The notes under the pieces: generated by a model
Database searches by the model: none
Told to the model about the DNA's origin: nothing
Seen by the model: the letters and a program-made list of their open reading frames with translations, nothing else
Assembly (NCBI GenBank): GCA_964016885.1
Contig: OZ024743.1
Span: 165,770,110-165,834,109 of the forward strand
Reading direction: 5' to 3'
Source: Eledone cirrhosa
Taxonomy: Eukaryota; Mollusca; Cephalopoda; Octopoda; Eledonidae
Length of the DNA: 64,000 nt
Shown: positions 46,970-56,899 of the stretch, piece by piece
How positions within the stretch are numbered: the first letter of the stretch is position 1
How the letters are laid out: every line of letters starts with the position of its first letter
Translations under genes and position numbers: made by a program

Positions 46970-47491
46970 ACAACCCCTAGAGGTGAATTAGCTTACAAAT
47001 TTAGAAGGGCCCTAGATAAACATAAACTCAATATTAAGATAGTAGAAAGACCAGGTACTTCCATAAAAACACTTATTAGCAATACATACCCTTTTCAAAG
47101 ACCTCCCTGTATAGATAAGAAATGTATAATCTGTAAACTAAGCCCCCATATTAACTGTAAAACTAGAAATGTAGTATATAGCATAAGATGTACTGAAGGA
47201 CAATGTAGAGATAAGAATATAGTGTACATAGGTGAGACAGCTCGTAGTATAGGGGAACGGATAAATGAACACTGGCGAGAGCTTCAAGATAGTAAAGAAT
47301 CATCTGTACTCCACCAACATCCTAAAATAGAACATAAGGGTAAATTAGAGAACATAGAAATAAAAATAGAATCTACACACAGAAAAGACGCAATGTTTAG
47401 ACAAATCACAGAGGCAATAAACATAAAAGAATTACAACCAAAATTAAATAGAAAACACGAGTGGAACAGCAACATCACAACTTACAATTAA
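46970..47491 (+). pseudogene. PLE GIY-YIG endonuclease, C-terminal fragment
   Basis: The frame reads '[20 protein letters not shown]', then a Cys-rich '[19 protein letters not shown]', then the GIY-YIG module '[13 protein letters not shown]' ... '[20 protein letters not shown]' (the VVY...VYIG pair with R and E downstream), and ends '[20 protein letters not shown]' with a TAA stop at 47489. The RT domain is missing, and the upstream part of the open frame is microsatellite translation. In PLEs this nuclease nicks target DNA for reverse transcription. The retained part has no stop or shift. Confidence 0.8.
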
Positions 47492-47690
47492 GGTCAAAAT
47501 GAAAGCACACATGCACATATAACAAACAACCAACCAGTAACATGTAAATAAACAAATAAATAAACAAATATAAACACACACAGGCACCCGGATGTAGCAC
47601 ATGCGCAAACTAAGCACACAACACACACAAAGACAAGATGGCGTAGGACAGAACAAAGGAGAGGCACAAAAACAAAGAAAAGAATCCCCA

Positions 47691-47733
47691 GTCACTGAAG
47701 AGGTCACAGAATGTGTAACGAAAGAACTTTGAC
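47691..47733 (+). ncRNA. Hammerhead ribozyme at the PLE 3' end
   Basis: Helix I is GUCA (47691-47694) with UGAC (47730-47733). The core is CUGAAGA (47695-47701). Helix II centres on CACA/UGUG with loop GAA and an outer G-C. GAAA is 47720-47723, helix III AG/CU with loop AA, and cleavage triplet CUU ends at 47729. It lies about 200 bp downstream of the GIY-YIG frame in the same orientation, as expected for PLEs. The CUU triplet is less usual than GUC or GUA. Confidence 0.65.
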
Positions 47734-47860
47734 AATATATGAACAACCGTCTGGTTGTGGAACCAACCAACCGGAAATTTATAAATTTTATTTATAATAA
47801 ATTGAAGTGAAAGAAACTGGTGCATGTGTTTCTTATTGGCCACATGACCCTCCCAAAGTA

Positions 47861-48070
<210 letters not shown>

Positions 48071-48125
48071 AGTCTAATAGATACCAAACCAAACAGTGTG
48101 TGTGTTTTATTATTTCTGAACATTA

Positions 48126-48345
48126 AGGCGGTGGATTGAACATTTGCAGCATAGAGTTACATCCTTTTATGATCTGAGTTTAAATCCCGTCGAGGTTAAC
48201 TTTGCCTTTCAACCTTACGGGGTCGATAAAATAAAGTACCAGTCACGCACTGGGGTCGATTTAATCGACTTTCCCCTTCCCTCAAAATTGCTGCTGGCCT
48301 TATGCCTACATAAGAAACCATTATTATTTCTGAACATGTCGTTTC
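48126..48345 (+). mobile_element. Cephalopod tRNA-derived SINE, plus strand
   Basis: The tRNA-related part is damaged but keeps a B-box-like 'gagtttaaatcccg'. The body reads 'aggttaactttgcctttca', 'cggggtcgataaa.taaagta' and 'cgcactggggtcgattt', followed by 'ctgctggccttatgcc'. This body is characteristic of SINEs common in coleoid cephalopods. It is not a functional tRNA gene: the A-box half does not fold as a cloverleaf by eye. It supports the host assignment. Confidence 0.75.
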
Positions 48346-48428
48346 CGGCACGTAAGGCTTAGGGACCGGGTCAACAATTTAGTGAAGCAAAAGTTGACAT
48401 GGGGAGTCGTCAACAAAGGTGGTGTGTG

Positions 48429-48450
48429 TGGGGGGGGGGGGGGGGGGGGG
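48429..48450. repeat. Poly-G tract at the 5' edge of T7
   Basis: A run of about 22 G immediately before recognisable LINE ORF2 sequence. Confidence 0.9.
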
Positions 48451-50574
48451 CTCTCAAAAGCGAGATTAGAGTAATTTCGATAGGGTTTAGCAAAGAAGTA
48501 GTGTTAGAGAAAAATGGAAAGGAGGGGAGCTGGTAGATAAGTTAGACGAGGCTATTTGTAGTGGCATTGCAACTGACGTGCTAGCGGTGAGAATGGCATT
48601 TGACCATTTCTTCAATGTAAAACACGTAGGTTTCATTGTCAGAGCTAAGGCGTGTGCTCTGAGAAACAAGGGAACCACAGCTGTTCGATGGACCCGCGTG
48701 GCAGAGGCGCAACGTGGTAATAAAACCACAATTCGGTCTTTGACGGACCGAGACGGACACGAGCTGAGCCATTGCAGGCGGATGTGTGAGGCCTTTCGCC
48801 AGCATTTTCCTCGGTTATTCGCGGGAAGTGGTGGGTCAGAGATAGTTGCGGACTTCAGTCCCTACCTTGATGGCTTGCCGCGCCTCTCGACGGCCGACGC
48901 TGAGCGCTGCGAAAGGCCGATTACTTCTGCCGAAATTCAGGATGCCCTCGTCGTCTGCACGAGACGCAAGTCACCCAGTTTTGATGGTATGCCCTACGAG
49001 CTTTACGTAAATATGCCAAGCTTATTCTCCGATCTCTTCGAAGCGCTCTACTGCAACTGGCAGCAGAATGGGACTATTGCCAGTACTGTGAGCCGGGGCA
49101 TAGTGACGCAGATAAAAAACGACACGAACAAGAGGGATACATTAGATAATTTCAGGCCCATAACTCTGCTCAACACAGAGTTTTAAATTTTGGCCAAGGT
49201 GTTAGCGAAGAGGTTGTCGCTTGTCGAGGATTTGGTTGGGGATGCGCAAACTTGCGCAATTCCGACCAGGTCCATACACGACAAACTCCACCTCATGTGA
49301 TACATCATTGAGAGGGTAGGGTGTAAACCTGGCTTCGGTGGGGCTCTGATCAATTTAGATCAACCGAAATATCATTCGATAGCGTCGACCATCGGTACTT
49401 GGAGGCTATCCTTAAGGTAGCTGGCTTCGGCCCAGTCTTCAGAAGCTGGATCGCTGCAATGCACAGCGACATCTGCTCGGTGGTCAAAGGTAATGGCCAC
49501 CTCTCGGAAACGTTTCAGGTCTCCAGATCGGTCCGTCAAAGGTGCCCTCTCTCTTCCCTTTTGTACGTATTGACTCTCGAGCCTTTACTGCGAAAGCTGG
49601 AGCTGTTGCAGGGCATCCCGCTCGAACCGGGACGCGGAAAGGTGGTATCGGCTTATGCGGACAACATCATCGCGATGGTGTCGGACACATCGGAAATCGA
49701 GGTGGTCGGCACCTTATTGGAGGAATATGAAAGGTTGACGGGAGCAAAACTTAACCCAGAAAAATCGGTGGACTTGCAGCTTGGCACCTGGAAAGTCAAG
49801 TCCATGCCGTCTAACAGTGTCGATGAACGGACAGAGCGGTAAAATGCTCGGGGTTTGGTTCGGACCAGACTTCCAGGTGGATAAGAATTGGGACGAGGTA
49901 CAAGCAGGGTAGCCAGTCTCACCCAGAAATGGGCTACGAGGAAGCTATCACTGAAAGATCGGGTGGAGGTGGTGAATGCGTATATCGCGTCCCTCATCTA
50001 CTAGCGCCTGTACGTCGTGGTTTACCCCTGTCCGCGCCACGCCAAGTTGGAACGATTCCTCTTCAAATTCTTATGGAGTGCACAGGTCCCGTTGGTGAGG
50101 CGGTCCATCTTCTACCTGCACCCTCTACGAGGAGGGCTGGGCATGCCGTGGCTAATGATGCGCAGACATGCGCTGAGGCTGCGGCAACTCCAGATATTCT
50201 GCCTAAACGGTGAACAACTGTGGTCGCCTTTTATCAGACGGGCCTTTCCGCAGCTTGTCTCTTTGACTGAGCCGCAGTCCTGGGTCAAGAAGAGACCGAG
50301 ACTGGGTCACTGGCATCTGGAATGTTGCCAGGCACTCACTGCCCTCTACCAGGCGGGAAAGGTGGTCAGTGGAACTTCCACTCTCGAGTTCTGTAGAGGA
50401 TTATTGGTGGACAAGTGCGACGACTCACTCGGAGAGGATCTGGGTGTCAACGAAGTCGAACTGTACAGTCTGATCCGGAGGACTTTCGAGCCGGGGCGAT
50501 GGATAACTTCAAGAAATCCCTCGCTTGGCAATGCTACCGGGGGTCACTGCCGGTTTGAGATAAACTCTACAGGC
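48451..50574 (+). pseudogene. Tx1-like LINE copy T7, decayed ORF2 truncated at both ends
   Basis: Frames in sequence give 'LAVRMAFDHFFNVKHVGFIV' (48578), 'RKSPSFDGMPYELYVNMP', 'RPITLLNTEF' then TAA (49185), 'RSVRQRCPLSSLLYVLTLEP' (49530), and AYADNI at the active site (YADN for YADD, about 49650). Next come 'LTGAKLNPEKSVDLQLGTW', 'RRSIFYLHPLRGGLGMPWLM' (50100) and 'LTEPQSWVKKRPRLGHWHLE'. Many stops and shifts are present. The 5' side stops at a poly-G tract. The 3' side is cut by (AC)n at 50575 just before the zinc motif, so the LINE 3' end is missing. It is the oldest-looking Tx1-like copy here. Confidence 0.8.
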
Positions 50575-51062
<488 letters not shown>

Positions 51063-51064
<2 letters not shown>

Positions 51065-51654
51065 GAGGAGGTTATAGTTCACTTGAAGCATTGTGTAATG
51101 AGGTATAAACGTTTGTATATGTATAATAAAGCCAAAACAATGCAGGTATGGACATAGAATAAAGAATCCAAATGCAAAAGATATTGTTGACAATTAGTCT
51201 TTTACCTTAGATTTATTTAAATGTCCTTAATTTTCGTGATATCTCTTCTTCGGAGGGAAGTAAAGCGGTTAAACCAGTGTTCTAAATAGCTTGCCAAGTC
51301 GTGCTGACAGGAAATGGTATAGAGTATCTGTTCTATCTCTAATGTCAAAGAGTTAAGATTTGGTGGATAAAGAGTAGTCTCCCTTTAAAAGGTTGTTTTT
51401 TTTGTTACCATGTAGACTCGCGAGTCTATATGGTAACACATATCTGAGGAGTTTCCGATTCCAGATTCAGGTTCGATCATTAATCCATCGTTCCTAGAGC
51501 TGATCGACAATGAAACATAGGTAATTAAATATGTATATGATACACCACTGATTCTTTGTTCCCTCATACATTAATATTATATATATATATATATATATTG
51601 TTATATTTGGGGAGGGTCATATTGTTATAATATTGCCAGAAATAATAATTGTTT
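51063..51654. other. AT-rich unassigned sequence
   Basis: No gene or known element recognised. An inverted repeat, ttaccatgtagactcgcgagtctatatggtaa-like with a ~13-bp arm, lies at 51406-51437. Confidence 0.5.
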
Positions 51655-51838
51655 CTTCTTTTGACACAAGACCAGTGCATTACTGGTACTTTATTTTATC
51701 GACCCCGTAAGGATGAAAGGCAAAGTTAACCTCGGCGGGATTTGAACTCAGATCATAAAGGGAGGTAACTCTATGCTTCAAAGCATGGCGTCCGACCCTC
51801 TACCGATACTGCCAATCCACCGCCCTCCATTGCCAGAA
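51655..51838 (-). mobile_element. Cephalopod tRNA-derived SINE, minus strand
   Basis: On the minus strand: 'ggcggtggattggcagtatc' (tRNA-like head), a B-box-like 'gagttcaaatcccgc', the body 'aggttaactttgcctttca' and 'cggggtcgataaaataaagt', then 'accagtaatgcactggt'. It matches the plus-strand copy at 48126 over its central body and is better preserved in the tRNA-like head. Confidence 0.75.
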
Positions 51839-51947
51839 ATAATAATAAAACACACTCTCGAGGCTTGAAGTTTTGTTCACTATTTACATAGAAATCATAA
51901 CATTAAGTTCATATGTAGATATGTCACTATCTGTAAACCAATTTTTG

Positions 51948-52008
51948 TATTTTATCTGATGAGAGCGTACCAAAATACTGGTACCCTTGAAATATATATA
52001 ATAAAATA
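51948..52008 (+). ncRNA. Hammerhead ribozyme motif, class B copy 2
   Basis: Helix I has 8 continuous pairs (51948-51955 with 52001-52008). The core is CUGAUGA (51956-51962). Helix II is GAG-C-GUACC/GGUAC-C-CUU. GAAA is 51989-51992, helix III AUA/UAU, and cleavage follows A52000. Changes relative to copy 1 preserve pairing in helix I (G-U becomes A-U). Confidence 0.75.
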
Positions 52009-52314
52009 AATATGGTTTTATAAAGATAGTTTACATTTATTAATATTATTGATAGTATACTCCAGAAGAAAAACTGTTGAGTGCTTCTAATCTGTTATAA
52101 ATTAACTTTGTTGAACAATCAACAAATTAAATAACTCATTATATATATACATACATATACAAACTTATACGCTCGCTCATATATGCATATATATGATATA
52201 TATACACCCACATATGAATACATGAAGATTGCAGCGTCTTCACAGATGACTACTGTCTCTTATTGATTCTTCGTTATCATTACATCTGCGTCCATCACTT
52301 CGTAGATGACTTTG
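52009..52314. other. AT-rich sequence, no gene
   Basis: Probable tail of the class B ribozyme element; nothing else recognised. Confidence 0.4.
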
Positions 52315-53410
52315 TAGGTCAGCTGGAGATCTGCAGGTGACAGAAGAGAGTTGTGCTTTCCACAGGACCTGTGCGGTTACTCTGTGGAACACAATCTTTA
52401 TGTACCACCATGTGTTTTTTTTTTAGCCCGGAACTAGTTCTACACACTTTGTTGCATATCACGCACGATGTTTCGCCAGGTCTTTGTTGAGTAGTGTTGC
52501 AGGTGGTTATCTTTTCATGTGACTTCAGGTGATTAACATAACCTGCCTTTAAGAGGAGTACACTCTGACAGAAATTGCATGTCCAACTACTGATGACTTC
52601 ATCAAGACTGTGACCACAGCCCTTCCGGAGCTGACGCTTCAGTTGTTTATGTTCTAAACGACATGACTCAAAAGTTTTGCAACTGCTCTTTATGCGCTTC
52701 CTCCATTCAACCCTATTTAGAGCTATCTCCTCCCAGTTTTCTATATCAATGGCCAGCTCTTTGAGGCTGTTCTTGATGCTGTCCTTGAAACTCATTTTCG
52801 GTTTGTGTTGATGCCTTCTTCCAAGATGGAGCTCACCGTAAAACAGTTGCTTCCAGATCCTGTTTTCTTTCATGCAGACGATATACCCTGTCCAGCGCAT
52901 TTGAGGTGTTACTTGGGACTCAATGCTTAGACTTTTTGCTTTGATAAGGACATGGATGTCAGGAGTTCTGTCTTGCCACTTGATGTTGAATGTGTGCCTT
53001 AAACATTTCTGCTGAAACGCTCAAATAATTTGGTGTGTTTACGGAATAGTGTCCAGGTTTCGGCGGAGTATAAAAGGAGCAAACAGAACACATGATCTAT
53101 ACACACACACCTTGGTATTGTTGGTAATGTTGTGATGTTCCCAACTCTCTTTTCCAATTTTCCAAAGGCAGCAGAGGCCTTCTTGATGCGCAGATGTATT
53201 TCAGCATCCATGGAGCCTTCGTTTGAGAAGACAAATTTATCTACTACTCCCAACCTGGTTCTATCAACCATGATGTGGGGTTCAGTATATGGTTTTCCAG
53301 GAGCGGGGGTAAACATTACTTTGGTCTTTTTAATGCTAATTGTAAGCCCAGATGCTGTACACGAGGATGAAAAACGGTCCAAGTGTTGCATGCCAGCTTC
53401 TGTGTGTGCT
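52315..53410 (-). pseudogene. RTE-like LINE, C-terminal half
   Basis: The minus strand has 'CTASGLTISIKKTKVMFTPA' then 'EIHLRIKKASAAFGKLEKRV' (53391-52999), and after a frame change 'MRWTGYIVCMKENRIWKQLF', 'HQHKPKMSFKDSIKNSLKEL', 'NRVEWRKRI', and two Cys/His zinc-finger-like motifs 'WTCNFCQSVLLLKAGYVNHL' and 'CVICNKVCRTSSGLKKKHMV' (52900-52319). This is the thumb and C-terminal region of an RTE-type LINE. The catalytic palm and endonuclease are absent. The element is 5'-truncated near 53410. The usual 'YLGS' motif is altered ('FVFSNEGS'). Confidence 0.7.
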
Positions 53411-53439
53411 CAGAAGACATACATACGTACAAACATAGT

Positions 53440-53726
53440 GGCTGCAAACTCTGCTAAGAGTATTGCAATCGCTTGTCAGATTACAGAAAATGGTGCACCT
53501 TTCACTCCCAGGTGGGCAAAAAAAGTACTATTTGGATGGCTGTTGACTCTGTTGAGTTCCTCCGCCCTTTGTCGTGTCTTGTATTTCATCCCGCAGGGTG
53601 TCGAAATATCACCCTCCTCACCAAGCAATATTGGTGGGGTTGCCGGTTTAGTCGCCGACGACCCGACCATGGGACAGATTGTAATGGGTTACATGTTAGC
53701 AATAGCACTCGAGAGCGACCTAACAT
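53440..53726 (+). repeat. Dispersed repeat ending in (CATA)n, copy 3
   Basis: Shares 'gttgactct.ttgagttcct', 'caccctcctcaccaagcaa' and 'gttgccggtttagtcgccga' with 40795-41011, and ends 'gacctaacatacatacata'. It lies directly before R4-like copy D4. Confidence 0.7.
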
Positions 53727-54665
53727 ACATACATATTTAAGAAAAACATTGTCATTGGGACTCTCTGTGCACAATAAAATAGTGGCTCACAATGTGTTTG
53801 CTGTGCCTGTCCTAGCACCAACGTTTGGAAAACTCGATTGGACGAGAGACGAAATCCGAGCAATTGATGTTAAAACTCGAAAAATCCTAAACAACACTGG
53901 AAACTTCCACATCAACCGTGACATATACCGCCTCAACTTGAAACATAATCAGAGAGGCAGAAGCCTATCATCAGTCCAGACAGCATTTGAGTGCCGCATC
54001 ATATCCCTCCAGCAACATTTATGAACCTCCAAACGTAGGAGCCCATCTATTGAGCACGTCTGTCTACACGAGACAAATAAAATCATGAGAGTTGAGAAGG
54101 AGCTCCTTGAGAGGTCATGCACAGATATGTTGCCAGGACGCTCCAGAGTGAGAGTAATAAAGATAAGCAAAGTAGTCTACCTTGGACCAACAACCGCTAT
54201 ATTGGCTGCCACTTTGAAGGATACGCTTTTGCAATCCAAGAACAGGAAATCAACATAAAATACCTATTTCACAAAAGAGACAGGAATGCAGGCAAAAGAC
54301 CTAGATGTGACAAGTGCAGACTCTGCAGAATTAATATAGAAGATGTCACCCATGTCATAAGCAGCTATCCAAAGATGTCATCGCGGTACTATCTACCTAT
54401 GAGGCATGATGTAGTGGCCAAAGCACTGTGCAATGCAATCCGTAGAAAAGATAGCCCCCCGACAATAAACACATTAAAAGCTTCAGAAATGTGGAAGACA
54501 TACACATACATAATATGAAATAGTACTGGTGGAATACTCCAGTCAAAACATCAATAAAATGTAAACATAACAGACCAGATATAATGATATGGGACAGGGA
54601 AAAGAAAAAAAAGCACAGTAGTGGAAGTTAGCTGCCCAGCAGATACCAATATAATATTAAAGTAC
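53727..54665 (+). pseudogene. R4-like LINE copy D4, internal fragment
   Basis: Begins after (CATA)n in the post-RT region: 'LSVHNKIVAHNVFAVPVLAP', 'NRDIYRLNLKHNQRGRSLSS'. A deletion and frame change follow near 54110, then 'SSLPWTNNRYIGCHFEGYAF', the zinc motif 'CRLCRINIEDVTHVISSYPK' and a stop in the 'MK*YWWN' stretch. It then breaks off in 'ADTNIILK' near 54665, before the GALG end. It lacks the family 3' UTR, so its 3' end was lost after insertion. Confidence 0.75.
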
Positions 54666-54923
54666 CTGTTTATGTGATTGTTGTAATTATTTATACTAAA
54701 CTCGTCCTATGGACTGAGTGCTCTTACCCTTGGATGTTTCTACCAAACTTTTACTACAGTATATATATATGTATAAATATATATATATTAGAAAGTGAGG
54801 TTTAATTTACAAAATGAAAAATAACCGAGGTGTCCTACACGAGTGAAAGTATAAGGAAAAAAGATGAAATCGAAAATGCAACTGGAGTCTTATTTTTAAA
54901 AAAATATATATATTTATTTGGTT

Positions 54924-54960
54924 CCTTTACCGGTTTCGCAGTTCTTCTGCTTTTCAAAAG
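54924..54960 (-). ncRNA. Hammerhead-like ribozyme, U3-A8 variant (left arm)
   Basis: Minus strand: core UUGAAAA, helix II GCAG/CUGC with loop AAGAA, GAAA, helix III AC/GU with a CG loop, cleavage triplet GUA, and helix I CUU/AAG (3 bp). One more helix I pair than the copy at 1376. Confidence 0.5.
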
Positions 54961-55092
54961 TAGAGTTGAGATTGAGGGCTGTGGTTTTTCTCACATCTGG
55001 TTGGTCTTTGAAGACCAGCCAGATGTAAGAAAATGTCCTTGAAGACCAACCAGATTTGAGAAAAACCACAGATCCTCCCTCTCAACTCTACT

Positions 55093-55125
55093 TTTGAAAA
55101 GCAGAAGAACTGCGAAACCGCGATA
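55093..55125 (+). ncRNA. Hammerhead-like remnant, U3-A8 variant (right arm)
   Basis: Core UUGAAAA (55094-55100), helix II GCAG/CUGC and GAAAC are intact, but 'cgcgatag' follows in place of 'cggtaaa'. Helix III and the cleavage triplet are therefore lost. Confidence 0.45.
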
Positions 55126-55228
55126 GAGGAACCAAATAAATATATATATATTTTTTAAAATAAGACTCCAGTTGCATTTTCGAATTCTTCTTTTTTCCTT
55201 ATATATATATATATACATATATATATAC

Positions 55229-55291
<63 letters not shown>

Positions 55292-55380
55292 ATGGAAAAA
55301 TTTGAACAGGGACAAAACAGAGAGGCAGTACAATAAATGTTTATTAATTTCACGCTCAGGAGAGTGGGGTGTAGGTGGGG

Positions 55381-55411
55381 GACGACGTTTCGGGCATAAG
55401 CCCTTCCTCAG
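55381..55411 (-). ncRNA. Hammerhead-like core without visible helix I, PLE end
   Basis: Minus strand: CUGAGGA (55411-55405), stem GGGC/GCCC, GAAAC and GUC, the same as the motif at 2246-2276. The flanks do not pair. Confidence 0.4.
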
Positions 55412-56899
55412 GTGAGAAGTGTGTGGGAACAGAGTTCAAAAGGTGTGTAGGGGAGTGGTGGAGAGACATATAGCGAAAGGAAACGGTGCGAATGAAAAAA
55501 TAACAAATAAAGATAAAAATAAAAATAAAGCATGATCAAAATACAAGGAATGAGATAAATTTAAAAATAAAGGCATGATCAAAATAAACTGAAATTAAAA
55601 GGGGGGTAAACAGGTGGTGGAAGGGTGTGGGGTGAGTAGGGGTGGTGGCGGGTGGAGTGGGGAGAGGGAGACGGGGTGTCCGAGCGGTGAGGGCTGAAGG
55701 TGGTGTGTGCGTGTAGGTGTGCGTGTGTGTGTGTGTGTGTATGTGAAAGTAAGGGTTGGGGGAAGAACGGGGTTGCATGTTCAGGAAGAGGTGTGTGTGG
55801 GGGGTGTTTTTGTGGGTCGGAGTGTCTGTGCGTGTGTGGATAGGGGGTGGGGGGAGAGGAATCAGGAGGCTGAGGGTGTAAATATGTGGTGGAAAGCACC
55901 TGTTGTGGGTGTGGGTGGCGTGTGGAGAAAAGAATTTTTTGGGGGTGTGTGTGGGTGAGTTATATAGGTGATTACGTAAGAGGATGGTTGAAAAGTTGGT
56001 AAATTCCAAGGATGTTTAGTGGATTGGTTGTAAGTCAATTTCTGCGTATGGGTAATCCATGAAGCGGTGGTCGGAAGAGGAAAGATGTGGGGTGCGCGCG
56101 CAACAGGAAGTGGTCAGCAGTGGGAGTGCTGTGGTCTGTTAGTGCTGGGAGGTGGTCAGAGGGCATAGCAGCAGTCGGTGGAATGGTAAGGGGGCGAGGA
56201 TGGGTAGGTGTAAAAGTTGGAGTGAGGAGTGTGTGTGTGTGTGTGTATTAGTAGGGGTGTGTGGGATGAGTGAGTGTGGAGCGAGGGTGTGGGTGGAGCG
56301 GGGAGAGAAGGGTGTGTGTGGTTCTATGGAGGGAGTGTGGTGTACTGGTGTGTGTGTAGTTTGATGAAGAGGTGTTAGTGGGTGTTAGTATACGGGAGGT
56401 AGGGAGGGGTTGAATGCAGGTGTGAGTGGGGGTTAGTGGTGGTAGGGTGTGTAGAGTTGGTGGTGTACGAGGGGTGTGAGTACGTGTGCGTGGGGTTGGG
56501 GGTGTTAGTGATGTTAGTTGCGTGTGGGGTGGGTGGTGTAAGTGGGTGCGTGTGTTCGTGTGCTTGGGGTTAGGGGGTGTTAGTGAGGTTAGTTGCGGGG
56601 TGGTGGGATGGAGGTGTGGGGGTGAGAGGGGGTGGGGGTGAGGGTTAGTGGTGGTAGTAGGGTGTGTGTTTAGTGTGAGCGCGTGTATATATGTGCTGGT
56701 GGGTGTGTGCGTGTGATAAGGAGGGGGAGGAGGAGAAGAGTGTAGGGAAGGGATGTTAGTATGTTAGTTGGGGAAGGGTGGTCAGATGAGGGGTGGAGTG
56801 GAGGTGTTAGTATTGTTAGTGTGGGGTGGGCGGTGAAAAGGAGGGGTGTGTTAGTGGTGTTAGTGGGGGATAAGTGTGGGGGAGGGGGGCGGTCGAACG

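Larger units (their letters stand above)
46965..47810 (+). mobile_element. Penelope-like element 3' end: GIY-YIG domain and ribozyme tail
   Basis: An AT tract truncates the element on the left. The remaining coding end (46970-47491) is followed by about 320 bp of 3' sequence containing a hammerhead (47691-47733) and ending near 'ttataataaattgaagtg'. The order of endonuclease then hammerhead-bearing end is that known for PLEs. Confidence 0.75.
54800..55205. mobile_element. Fold-back element with ~158-bp arms carrying hammerhead-like cores
   Basis: The left arm (about 54850-55010) and right arm (about 55043-55200) are near-perfect reverse complements around a ~32-bp centre. Landmarks 'gactccagttgcattttcga' and 'aaaaaccacagatcctccct' also occur in the fragments at 1262-2136. 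Each arm carries a U3-A8 hammerhead-like core in opposite orientation. No open frame. Confidence 0.7.

Noticed and set aside
51655..51838. Functional tRNA gene
   Set aside because: The tRNA-like head belongs to a SINE; the sequence does not form a full cloverleaf and continues into a SINE body.
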